The notes below the pieces were generated by a model that was not told the origin of the DNA, did not search any database, and saw only the letters and a list, made by a program, of their open reading frames with translations. A stretch of DNA of 64,000 nucleotides from positions 2,139,001 through 2,203,000 of the forward strand of contig NZ_CP013021.1 in NCBI RefSeq assembly GCF_001420915.1. The letters are read 5' to 3'. The DNA comes from Agarivorans gilvus (GTDB lineage: Bacteria; Pseudomonadota; Gammaproteobacteria; Enterobacterales; Celerinatantimonadaceae). Of this stretch, positions 34,372 to 42,721 are shown piece after piece; within the stretch, counting starts at the first letter, position 1; each line of letters opens with the position of its first letter. The position numbers and the translations under genes were made by a program.

Positions 34372-36219
34372 ATGCCTAAACTGCGAAGTGCCACCACCAC
34401 CGAAGGCCGTAACATGGCTGGAGCGCGCGCCCTATGGCGAGCAACAGGAACCAAAGAAGAAGATTTCGGCAAACCCATTATTGCCGTGGTGAACTCATTC
34501 ACCCAGTTTGTACCGGGCCACGTTCACCTAAAAGATCTTGGTCAGTTGGTAGCTGGCGCCATTGAAGAAGCAGGCGGCGTTGCTAAAGAATTTAATACCA
34601 TCGCGGTAGATGATGGTATCGCCATGGGCCACGGCGGTATGTTGTACAGCCTGCCTTCGCGTGATTTAATCGCCGATTCGGTAGAATACATGGTGAACGC
34701 GCACTGTGCTGACGCCATGGTGTGTATTTCTAACTGTGACAAAATCACCCCAGGAATGTTAATGGCTTCAATGCGCCTCAATATTCCGGTTATTTTTGTT
34801 TCTGGTGGCCCCATGGAAGCGGGTAAAACCAAGCTCAGTGACCAGTTGATTAAACTCGATTTGGTTGATGCCATGGTCATGGGCGCCGATAAAAACGTCA
34901 CCGATGAAGACAGCGATAAAGTTGAACGCAGCGCCTGTCCAACCTGTGGCTCTTGCTCAGGCATGTTCACCGCTAACTCGATGAACTGTTTAACTGAAGC
35001 GCTTGGCCTTGCTCAACCGGGTAACGGCTCAATGCTTGCCACTCACGCTGACCGTAAACAACTGTTCTTAAATGCCGGTAAACGCATTGTTGACCTATGT
35101 AATCGCTACTACCAACAAGATGATGCCAGCGTATTACCACGCTCTATCGCGACCCAACAAGCCTTTGAAAACGCCATGACCCTAGACATTGCCATGGGCG
35201 GCTCAACCAATACCGTATTACACCTATTAGCGGCAGCCCAAGAGGCTGGCGTTGATTACAACATGGATCACATGGACGCACTGTCACGCAAAGTGCCTCA
35301 ACTATGTAAAGTGGCGCCTTCAACCAATAAATATCACATGGAAGACGTACACCGCGCTGGTGGCATCATGGGCATATTGGGTGAACTAGACCGCGCCGGA
35401 TTAATCAACCGCAATGAACCCAATGTCATGGGTGAAACCCTGGCCGATACCCTAGCCAAGTGGGACATTATGCAAACCCAAGACCCAGCAGTGAAGGAGT
35501 TTTACCGCGCAGGTCCTGCGGGCATTCGCACCACTCAAGCTTTCAGCCAAGATTGTCGTTGGGAAGAACTAGACGACGACCGTGCCGAAGGTTGTATTCG
35601 CAGCATCGACAACGCCTTTAGCCTAGAAGGTGGTTTAGCGGTGCTAAAAGGTAACTTGGCCAAAGACGGCTGTATTGTAAAAACCGCCGGTGTGGATGAT
35701 GACAACTTGGTATTTAAAGGCCCTGCACGTATTTTTGAAAGCCAAGACGACGCGGTAAGCGGCATTCTTAACGGCACGGTTAAGGCTGGTGAAGTGGTAT
35801 TAATTCGCTACGAAGGCCCCAAAGGCGGCCCCGGCATGCAAGAAATGCTCTACCCCACCTCTTACCTGAAATCCATGGGCCTAGGGAAGAAATGTGCTTT
35901 GATCACCGACGGTCGTTTCTCCGGTGGTACTTCTGGTTTATCCATCGGCCATATCTCACCAGAGGCGGCCAGTGGCGGTGTAGTGGGTTTGGTTGAACCT
36001 GGCGACATCATTGATATTAACATTCCCCAGCGTAGCATCGTGCTGGATGTGAGTGATGAAGAGCTCGCCAAACGCCGCGCCGCCATGGAAGCCAAGGGCA
36101 GCGACGCTTGGACACCAATTGGCCGCGAGCGTGAAGTCAGCACCTCATTAAAAATGTACGCTCACTTCGCCACTAGCGCCGACAAAGGTGCAGTACGCGA
36201 TAAGAGCAAACTTGATTAA
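34372..36219 (+). CDS. ilvD: Dihydroxy-acid dehydratase
   Basis: IlvD dehydrates dihydroxyisovalerate and dihydroxymethylvalerate to the 2-oxo acids before valine and isoleucine. The 615-residue protein has the Fe-S cluster cysteines in CISNCDKITPGM and CPTCGSCSGMFTANSMNCL, and the C-terminal GRFSGGTSGLSIGHISPEAA. Length matches E. coli (616). It lies directly after ilvM; the transaminase gene ilvE that sits between them in E. coli is absent. A strong terminator follows. Confidence 0.97.
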   Translation: MPKLRSATTTEGRNMAGARALWRATGTKEEDFGKPIIAVVNSFTQFVPGHVHLKDLGQLVAGAIEEAGGVAKEFNTIAVDDGIAMGHGGMLYSLPSRDLIADSVEYMVNAHCADAMVCISNCDKITPGMLMASMRLNIPVIFVSGGPMEAGKTKLSDQLIKLDLVDAMVMGADKNVTDEDSDKVERSACPTCGSCSGMFTANSMNCLTEALGLAQPGNGSMLATHADRKQLFLNAGKRIVDLCNRYYQQDDASVLPRSIATQQAFENAMTLDIAMGGSTNTVLHLLAAAQEAGVDYNMDHMDALSRKVPQLCKVAPSTNKYHMEDVHRAGGIMGILGELDRAGLINRNEPNVMGETLADTLAKWDIMQTQDPAVKEFYRAGPAGIRTTQAFSQDCRWEELDDDRAEGCIRSIDNAFSLEGGLAVLKGNLAKDGCIVKTAGVDDDNLVFKGPARIFESQDDAVSGILNGTVKAGEVVLIRYEGPKGGPGMQEMLYPTSYLKSMGLGKKCALITDGRFSGGTSGLSIGHISPEAASGGVVGLVEPGDIIDINIPQRSIVLDVSDEELAKRRAAMEAKGSDAWTPIGREREVSTSLKMYAHFATSADKGAVRDKSKLD

Positions 36220-36235
36220 TTTAGTCACAGTTCGC

Positions 36236-36263
36236 TTAGCCCGGTTCGCCGGGCTTATTTTTT
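36236..36263 (+). terminator. Terminator after ilvD
   Basis: AGCCCGG (36238-36244), loop TTCG, CCGGGCT (36249-36255), then TATTTTTTT. The UUCG tetraloop makes it very stable. It separates ilvD from ilvA, so ilvA must have its own promoter or depend on read-through. Confidence 0.9.
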
Positions 36264-36282
36264 GTAATACCCGCGAGTATCC

Positions 36283-36398
36283 GGCAACGACTAAACTAGT
36301 TGCCTAGCTAAGTAAGTGGCGTAACATAGCCCAGCAGCGCTAGCCTAGGGCTTATCCCACTTGCATCAGTCTTATTTGGCTGCGCCGTTTACTGATGC
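36283..36398 (+). promoter_or_regulatory. Structured ilvA upstream region
   Basis: Between the ilvD terminator and ilvA are two inverted repeats: GGCAAC (36283-36288) with GTTGCC (36299-36304), and GCATCAGT (36363-36370) with ACTGATGC (36391-36398). The second loop contains a nested GGC-TGC-GCC and ends about 20 bases before the ilvA ribosome binding site (GAGGT). This may regulate ilvA expression separately; no terminator T run or leader peptide was seen. Confidence 0.4.
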
Positions 36399-36430
36399 TC
36401 GCAATTATTCGTTCCGCTTGAGGTAACACT

Positions 36431-37969
36431 ATGACGCAACAGCACCCCACCGCGAATGACTATCTTCGCCGCATTCTGCTTTCACCAGTGTATGAGGTCG
36501 CCCAAGTCACTCCCCTGCAAGACATGAACAAGCTGTCACAACGACTGGATAACCATATTTTACTCAAGCGCGAAGATCGCCAAAGTGTGCATTCATTTAA
36601 ACTGCGCGGTGCCTATAACAAAATAGCCCAGCTCAACCAAGAACAACGCCAGCGCGGTGTGGTGGCGGCCTCGGCAGGTAACCATGCACAAGGGGTAGCC
36701 ATGTCAGCTCAGCGCCTTGGCATCGCCGCCGTTATCGTGATGCCCACCACCACTCCCGACATTAAAGTCGACTCGGTTCGCGCCATGGGTGCCGATGTGC
36801 GCTTAGTTGGCGACAGCTTTGATGAGGCCTATCAATACTGTAAACAGTTAGAAGAGCAACATGGTTATACCCTGATCCCGCCCTTCGATGACGTAGACGT
36901 TATCGCCGGCCAAGGCACCATTGGTAAAGAGCTGCTTGAACAAGACATGCACCTCGACGCGATTTTTGTGCCGGTGGGCGGCGGTGGTATTGCTGCTGGT
37001 ATCGCGGTGTACATCAAACAGCTAATGCCACAAATTAAAGTGATAGGCGTAGAAGCCGAAGACTCGGCCTGCTTAGTGGCTGCCTTAGCTGCTGGTAAGC
37101 CCACCCCACTGGAAAAAGTTGGCCTATTTGCCGACGGTGTAGCGGTAAAACTGATTGGAAGCGAAACCTTCCGCTTATGCCAGCAGTATCTCGATGAGGT
37201 TATCACCGTTAATTCCGACGAGATCTGCGCGGCGGTGAAAGATATTTTCGAAGATACTCGCGCCATCTCTGAACCTTCTGGGGCGCTGGCTCTTGCTGGC
37301 TTAAAGGCCTATGCCCAGCAACACCAACTGAAGAACAAACGCCTCGCAGCGGTACTCTCGGGCGCCAATGTTAACTTCCACAACCTGCGTTACGTTTCTG
37401 AGCGCACCGAATTGGGTGAGAAAAAAGAAGCGGTATTGGCGGTCACCATTCCCGAGCGCCAAGGCGCTTACCTGGAGTTTGTGGAACACCTAGGCGGACG
37501 CGCCATCACCGAATTTAACTACCGTTATGCCAGTGATGAGCAAGCCAATATCTTTGTTGGCATTCGGGTGAGCAATAGCGACCAAGAGCTGCCAGAGCTG
37601 GTTAATAGACTAGAGCAACACGGCTATCAGGTAGCCAACTTAATCGACGACGAGCTGGCCAAGCAGCATGTGCGTTACATGGTGGGAGGTCGCCCCGGCA
37701 AAGCGCTGAACGAGCGACTGTATAGTTTTGAGTTCCCCGAGCAGCCCGGCGCCCTGCTGCGCTTTTTACGCACCCTTGGGCCACATTGGAATATCACCCT
37801 ATTTCACTACCGCAACCACGGCTCAGCCTACGGCCGCGTATTGGCAGGTTTTGAGCTAGAAACCAGTGATCAACGGGCCTTTACTCAGCACCTGGCGCAA
37901 CTGGGTTTTGATTATAAAGATGAAACCGACAACGTCGCCTACCAGTTTTTCCTGGCCAAGGCTAAGTAG
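36431..37969 (+). CDS. ilvA: Biosynthetic threonine deaminase (ammonia-lyase)
   Basis: IlvA converts threonine to 2-oxobutyrate, the first committed step to isoleucine, and is feedback inhibited by isoleucine. The 512-residue protein has the PLP lysine in SVHSFKLRGAYNKI, the phosphate-binding glycine loop PVGGGGIAAGIAV, AASAGNHAQGVA, and two C-terminal ACT-like regulatory domains (about residues 325-400 and 420-510). The length is that of the biosynthetic, not the catabolic, enzyme. It overlaps the convergent rlmF by eight bases at the 3' end. Confidence 0.96.
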   Translation: MTQQHPTANDYLRRILLSPVYEVAQVTPLQDMNKLSQRLDNHILLKREDRQSVHSFKLRGAYNKIAQLNQEQRQRGVVAASAGNHAQGVAMSAQRLGIAAVIVMPTTTPDIKVDSVRAMGADVRLVGDSFDEAYQYCKQLEEQHGYTLIPPFDDVDVIAGQGTIGKELLEQDMHLDAIFVPVGGGGIAAGIAVYIKQLMPQIKVIGVEAEDSACLVAALAAGKPTPLEKVGLFADGVAVKLIGSETFRLCQQYLDEVITVNSDEICAAVKDIFEDTRAISEPSGALALAGLKAYAQQHQLKNKRLAAVLSGANVNFHNLRYVSERTELGEKKEAVLAVTIPERQGAYLEFVEHLGGRAITEFNYRYASDEQANIFVGIRVSNSDQELPELVNRLEQHGYQVANLIDDELAKQHVRYMVGGRPGKALNERLYSFEFPEQPGALLRFLRTLGPHWNITLFHYRNHGSAYGRVLAGFELETSDQRAFTQHLAQLGFDYKDETDNVAYQFFLAKAK

Positions 37970-38921
37970 CAGCCAACCAAGCCGCTTGCTGCGCTGGTGT
38001 TTGAAACGTCCATGCCACAAAGCGGCTTTGCTTATTACCTTGGCCCATTTTAATGGTTTTATAGTCGACTATTGGCAACTGCTTTAGCGCCTTATAAATG
38101 GCCGGTAAACTGGCTTCTTTGGATACCAAGCTACTAAACCACAATACTTGCGCGGCATAGTCTTGGCTTTCTTTGAGCATGTTACTAATAAAACGCAGCT
38201 CACCACCGGGGCACCATAACTCGTTACTTTGGCCACCAAAGTTCAGGGTGTTTTTGTGTTTGGCCGCAGCCTTTAAATTACGTTGTTTACGCTGACTGCC
38301 CGCTCTAGCTTCTGCCGCCGAGCGATGAAAAGGCGGATTACATAGGGTTAAGGCAAAAGATTCATCAGGCTGAATAATGCCTTTAAAAATCGAACGCTTA
38401 TCGGCTTGCAAACGCAAGGTAATTTGCTCGTCCAAGTCAGGGTTGGCTTGCAGAATGGCTTGCGCCGAGCGCAGCGAGGCGGCTTCTATATCGCTCCCCA
38501 CAAAACACCAGCCATATTCACGCGCCCCTACCAAGGGGTAAACACAGTTCGCCCCCACGCCCACATCCAAGCAGCGAATCGCCGCACCTTTAGCGCTTAC
38601 TTCTGGCGAGCTGGCGGCTAACAGATCCGCCAAATAGTGAATATAATCGACTCGTCCGGGGATCGGCGGACACAGGTTATGCGCGGGAATCTGCCAGTCT
38701 TTCACCGCATAAAAATGCTGCAACAGCGCCTTGTTTAAACAACGCACCGCAGCAGGGTCAAAAAAGTTTATCGAAGCATCACCATAAGGGTTAGGCGCTA
38801 CAAAGCATTTTAATTCGGGGCAGGAAGCAATTAAAGCGGCAAAATCATAACGCTGACGATGCTTATTACGCGGATGTAATTGGCTTTTGCTATCTACAGG
38901 GGTGTTTTTTGACTGAGGCAT
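37962..38921 (-). CDS. rlmF: 23S rRNA (adenine1618-N6)-methyltransferase RlmF
   Basis: RlmF methylates A1618 of 23S rRNA. The 319-residue protein has the family N-terminal stretch HPRNKHRQRYDF, the SAM loop CLDVGVGANCVYPLVGAREYGW (split here for length: LDVGVGANCVYPL then VGAREYG), and the catalytic CNPPFHRSAAEA. C-terminal VAWTFQTPAQQ is also family-like. Length is typical (E. coli 308). It is tail-to-tail with ilvA. Confidence 0.93.
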   Translation of the reverse strand: MPQSKNTPVDSKSQLHPRNKHRQRYDFAALIASCPELKCFVAPNPYGDASINFFDPAAVRCLNKALLQHFYAVKDWQIPAHNLCPPIPGRVDYIHYLADLLAASSPEVSAKGAAIRCLDVGVGANCVYPLVGAREYGWCFVGSDIEAASLRSAQAILQANPDLDEQITLRLQADKRSIFKGIIQPDESFALTLCNPPFHRSAAEARAGSQRKQRNLKAAAKHKNTLNFGGQSNELWCPGGELRFISNMLKESQDYAAQVLWFSSLVSKEASLPAIYKALKQLPIVDYKTIKMGQGNKQSRFVAWTFQTPAQQAAWLAAT

Positions 38922-39014
38922 AAGGCACTGAAACTCAACAGACAGTTATCAGCGCCTAAGTATACGGTGAAGCAAACTAAAAATCCCGCACTCAAACCAG
39001 AAAGCCCAAGCTCA

Positions 39015-39034
39015 AGGCCCCAGTAATGGGGCCT
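39015..39034 (-). terminator. Hairpin downstream of the DUF4397 lipoprotein gene
   Basis: AGGCCCC (39015-39021) pairs with GGGGCCT (39028-39034) across a six-base loop, just after the gene's stop on the minus strand. No strong T run follows, so it is a weak terminator candidate. Confidence 0.5.
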
Positions 39035-39046
39035 GGTCTCCCCCCG

Positions 39047-40402
39047 CTAAGGAGTACTGTTATCAAGGTTGAGCACTAAACCGCTAAAGTCATCACTGGC
39101 AACGGCAGAATAAACGCCACCATTTTCCAGCGTGGCCATGCTTTCTATGGCAGGAGTATAGCTGTCGTCCGAGCTTAATATGACTGCGAAATAATAAGTG
39201 CCTTCGGCCACATTGAGCAGCGCATTGTCTTTGAAATCAAGCCCTGATAGCACTACCGTGTCGGCGCTGTAGTTACCGTCAACCGAGGCGTGAATATCAA
39301 CTAAGCCAAGGGCTGCGGCACTAGGGCTGGCATGCACTACACGTAACTTCGAATATAAGGCTACTGAGCGCAAATCTTCGCTAATCACCAGCGGCTCGAT
39401 AGTATTATCAGTCACCGCGTTAAGTTTACCCACCGCATAAATGCTGGTTTCGGCTCCCGCATCTAACTGCGTATTGGGCGCGTCGATCACCACTAAACTG
39501 TTGTCGGCACTGGCTGCCACACTGATGTCGTAACTGCCGGCTGCCAGCTCACCAGAACGAAACTGTTTAAAGGCGATGTCGGTAAATCCAGCGGCAGGGT
39601 TAGACCCCAACAATACATCCACCAGCGGAGCATCATCAACGGCATGCACAACCCGTAAATGGCTGGTTTCATTGGCATCGGCGATCACCGATACGCCATC
39701 ACCGTCGGCCAACAATAAACTCACCGGCGATTGAGCGCCAGCATCAGTGTTTGGCACCGCGCTTAACATTAAGTCACTACCGCCGGCTAAAGCCACTTCC
39801 CCGCTATCAAAGACCACGGTTTTGTCGCCACTGGCAGTAATTCTAACTCGATAGTTTGCCGCCGGAACGGTAACCGGTAAGGCGTCGCTATCCATTTTGA
39901 AGGCCAAATTGCTAATGGCTGGGGTTTCAGCGGCGAGATCGGCGGCGGTAGTTAAGTAAATATCCACTGCTCCCACATCCGGATGAGCGTGCAGAACATC
40001 CAGCCGCACACTGTTTTCATCCACCGTCTGGTTGCTGCGGCTTAATACTAAGGGTTCAATTGACGCGGCATAGTTAAGTGCAACAATGTCATATTGCATA
40101 TCCGGCGAAAACTCCAAGTTAGCAGCAATCACCTCAAGCCCACCACTGGGTAATAATGCGTCCACGCTAATGTCGTAGCTGCCAGAGGCCACCGACTGCC
40201 AAGCGCTGGCTTGGCGGTAGTCAACCATGTTCAAACCAGCAAAGGTTTCGCCGTTAGCTTTTACTTCAACTAGAGGCGCATCGGCACTAGCATGAGTAAT
40301 CCTAACGGCAGACATAGGGGTATTGGGGTGCTCGTCGTCACTATTACAGCCAACAACTAATACAGCAGAGCTTAGTAATAGAATTGATTTTGCAAATCTC
40401 AT
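39047..40402 (-). CDS. DUF4397-domain lipoprotein
   Basis: I chose ATG 40402 (MRFAKSILLLSSAVLVVGC), which has AAGGAAAAGA upstream and a lipobox with Cys19; a longer frame adds 48 unlikely residues. The mature 430 residues contain two similar halves of beta-rich DUF4397 domains, marked by repeated patterns VRITHASADAPLVEV, LRVVHAVDDAPLVDV and LRVVHASPSAAALGLVDI, with SGSYDISVDA and AGSYDISVAA. DUF4397 proteins are surface-exposed or periplasmic, with unknown ligands. It is divergent from the propeller protein below. Confidence 0.8.
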   Translation of the reverse strand: MRFAKSILLLSSAVLVVGCNSDDEHPNTPMSAVRITHASADAPLVEVKANGETFAGLNMVDYRQASAWQSVASGSYDISVDALLPSGGLEVIAANLEFSPDMQYDIVALNYAASIEPLVLSRSNQTVDENSVRLDVLHAHPDVGAVDIYLTTAADLAAETPAISNLAFKMDSDALPVTVPAANYRVRITASGDKTVVFDSGEVALAGGSDLMLSAVPNTDAGAQSPVSLLLADGDGVSVIADANETSHLRVVHAVDDAPLVDVLLGSNPAAGFTDIAFKQFRSGELAAGSYDISVAASADNSLVVIDAPNTQLDAGAETSIYAVGKLNAVTDNTIEPLVISEDLRSVALYSKLRVVHASPSAAALGLVDIHASVDGNYSADTVVLSGLDFKDNALLNVAEGTYYFAVILSSDDSYTPAIESMATLENGGVYSAVASDDFSGLVLNLDNSTP

Positions 40403-40578
40403 CTTCTTTTCCTTAAGTATCTCTGTGGGTATCAGCTGTAAAACGGCCGCTAAACCCAAGCCGATCACTCTTGGTTTTGGCTGATACTGTTCAATTAGCT
40501 CACTCCTTGCCATGGAAGTGACACAAAATTGCCACATAAAAGTCATAAGCTGCTTTTTTTCTTAGCAGTGAGATAAAC

Positions 40579-42435
40579 ATGGAACGTCAAGCCTCAACCC
40601 TAGCCTTAACAGCGCTTAGCCTGTTATTCGCCAGTAGCATACCCTCGGTGCACGCCGCGCCTATTCAAGCGGTAAAACAGCTACAAATTAGCTGCATTGC
40701 CAAAACAGCCAGCCCCGCTAAAGACAGCTTCAAGGGCTTAAAAATGAACTGGGTGGCTAGTCATTTCTCTGGCAGTGAATTTGATAGTTCTTCGGCGGAA
40801 ATTGTCTCCTATGACAGTTGTAGCGATAAGCTGTACGTGGTGAATGCTAAGGCACAGAGCGTGGAAGTACTTAAGCTGGGTAATAACAATAGTGAGCCCA
40901 GCAAGGTCGGCCAATTGGATCTACAAGCAGCCGCTAAAAACGCCGGCATCAGCATCGGTGACGCCAACAGCGTAGTCGCCAAAAATGGCTTAGTGGCAGT
41001 GGCGATTCAACATGCCAATAAGCAACAAAATGGCATCATTGCGCTGTACCGCTCCGACGATTTAAGTCTGGTTAACAGCTACCCTGCTGGAGCGCTACCC
41101 GACATGGTCACCATGAGCGATGATAGCCGCTACCTACTTAGCGCCAATGAAGGCGAACCCAATGGTGACTACTCGCACGACCCCGAAGGCTCGGTGACCA
41201 TCGTCGACTTGCAGGGCGGCTTTGCCGATGGCCAAGCCAAAGTCAAACAGGTGGATTTTCGCGCCTTTAACCAAGGCCAAGCCCGCCATAGCGAGTTAAA
41301 AGACGTACGCTTGCCGGCACCCATGGGCGCCACAGTAGCGCAAGACTTAGAGCCGGAATACCTAGCCTTAACCAGCAAGGGTAAGGTGATTGTGGCGCTG
41401 CAAGAAAACAACGCTATCGCGCGCATCAACATCGCCAACGGCTATATTGAAGCTATTCAAGGCTTGGGCAGCAAAAGTTGGGCCTCAGTTGAAGAGGGCG
41501 GCGACGGCGCAATGCTCGATCTCACCAACAAAGACGGCAAATTTATTCAAGCCAGCTACCCGCAGCTAGCCGGTTACTACATGCCCGACTCCATCGCCAG
41601 CTTCAGGGTGAACGGTAAAGACTATTTGCTGACTGCCAACGAAGGTGACGGCCGCGAATATGTTTACCAAAGCAGCCAAGCCCAGTGCGAGCAAGCAGGC
41701 CATAAGTGGGACGGAAAAGAATACCAAGTGGGTGGCGAAGATGAAGATGCGGCGAAATACCAAAGCGAGCAAGACGACTGTATTTCTTACAGCGATGAAA
41801 CCCGCGCCTATAAACTCAAAATAGACCCAGCCCACCCGCTAATGGACCAGCAGCGTTACGGCAAAAAAGGCACCATCGCCAATAAAAAAGCCATTGGCCG
41901 ACTCAAAGTAGTGGCCGACCAAAAACAACTCGGACCTAAAGACACGGTATACAGCTTTGGTGCTCGCTCCTTTTCCATTTTTGACTTAGATGGACAGCGG
42001 ATTTTTGATAGCGGTAACCAGCTATCAGATCTGGCCAACAATGAACAACATTGGAATGCCAGCAACGACAACCAAGCCAGCGATGACCGCTCCGACGATA
42101 AAGGCGTAGAGCCCGAAGCCATTACCGTCGCCGAAATTAACGGCGCTCATATCGCCTTTATCGGCCTAGAACGCCAAGGCGGCATTGCTGCCTACGACGT
42201 CTCGCAGCCTGATTCACCCAAACTATTAGATTTTGTTAATCGCCGCGACTTTAGCCAAGACGTATGCACTGAAGTGGATGAAGATGGCGATTGCACCAAT
42301 GGCCAATACAACCCTAAGTCCGGTGATTTAGGTCCCGAGTCCATCACCTACTTCTCTCGCTTAGGACGCCACTACATTGCAGTGGGCAATGAAGTATCAG
42401 GCACCACCAGCATCTATCAGTTAGAATTGAACTAA
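40579..42435 (+). CDS. Secreted choice-of-anchor-I type propeller protein
   Basis: The 618-residue protein has a signal peptide (cleavage near residue 26, PSVHA-APIQ). The mature part is a beta-propeller with repeated strand motifs: SAEIVSYDSCSDKLYVVNAK, PDMVTMSDDSRYLLSANEGEP, DSIASFRVNGKDYLLTANEGDGREY and PEAITVAEINGAHIAFIGLERQGG. The NEGEP/NEGDGRE and GVEPEA repeats are hallmarks of choice-of-anchor I proteins, which are extracellular or surface phytase/phosphatase-like or calcium-binding proteins of uncertain function. Acidic loops (EVDEDGDCTNG) may bind Ca. No C-terminal anchor is present here. It is divergent from the DUF4397 lipoprotein gene. Confidence 0.75.
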   Translation: MERQASTLALTALSLLFASSIPSVHAAPIQAVKQLQISCIAKTASPAKDSFKGLKMNWVASHFSGSEFDSSSAEIVSYDSCSDKLYVVNAKAQSVEVLKLGNNNSEPSKVGQLDLQAAAKNAGISIGDANSVVAKNGLVAVAIQHANKQQNGIIALYRSDDLSLVNSYPAGALPDMVTMSDDSRYLLSANEGEPNGDYSHDPEGSVTIVDLQGGFADGQAKVKQVDFRAFNQGQARHSELKDVRLPAPMGATVAQDLEPEYLALTSKGKVIVALQENNAIARINIANGYIEAIQGLGSKSWASVEEGGDGAMLDLTNKDGKFIQASYPQLAGYYMPDSIASFRVNGKDYLLTANEGDGREYVYQSSQAQCEQAGHKWDGKEYQVGGEDEDAAKYQSEQDDCISYSDETRAYKLKIDPAHPLMDQQRYGKKGTIANKKAIGRLKVVADQKQLGPKDTVYSFGARSFSIFDLDGQRIFDSGNQLSDLANNEQHWNASNDNQASDDRSDDKGVEPEAITVAEINGAHIAFIGLERQGGIAAYDVSQPDSPKLLDFVNRRDFSQDVCTEVDEDGDCTNGQYNPKSGDLGPESITYFSRLGRHYIAVGNEVSGTTSIYQLELN

Positions 42436-42583
42436 ACCGTTAACTCTGGCCGTTGCTCTCGAGCAGCGGCTTTAGCAAGCATCATCACCCAAAAGCCGTC
42501 GGCAAATTCAATGTCTAAATTTGACAAGGCTTTAGCTTTTTTCGGTGAATGTTAGCTAGCCCCCAAAAGCGGCAGCAACCTCT

Positions 42584-42612
42584 ATGAAACCGCTTACTTT
42601 TAAGTGTTTCAT
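42584..42612. promoter_or_regulatory. Possible LacI-family operator upstream of GH3 gene
   Basis: TGAAACCGCTTACT (42585-42598) agrees at 13 of 14 positions with the degenerate LacI/GalR-type operator TGWAANCGNTNWCA. It is nested in a wider dyad ATGAAAC (42584-42590) / GTTTCAT (42606-42612). It lies about 110-140 bp before the GH3 start. No lacI gene is in the window. Confidence 0.5.
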
Positions 42613-42721
42613 ACCCAAACTTATCTAAGATAAGTCCTAAGCCAAGACCTTAGCCATCGCTATAAAGGCGAAAATCGACTAAGCCTAAACCATTATTCAC
42701 ACTTTTCGAGAGGAACTGTTA

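Noticed and set aside
34542..34970. 142-residue open frame opposite ilvD
   Set aside because: It is a shadow of ilvD covering its Fe-S motifs.
35356..35363. GCTGGTGG, the E. coli Chi octamer, near the recBCD genes
   Set aside because: A single copy inside ilvD can occur by chance, and Chi sequence is unknown in this organism.
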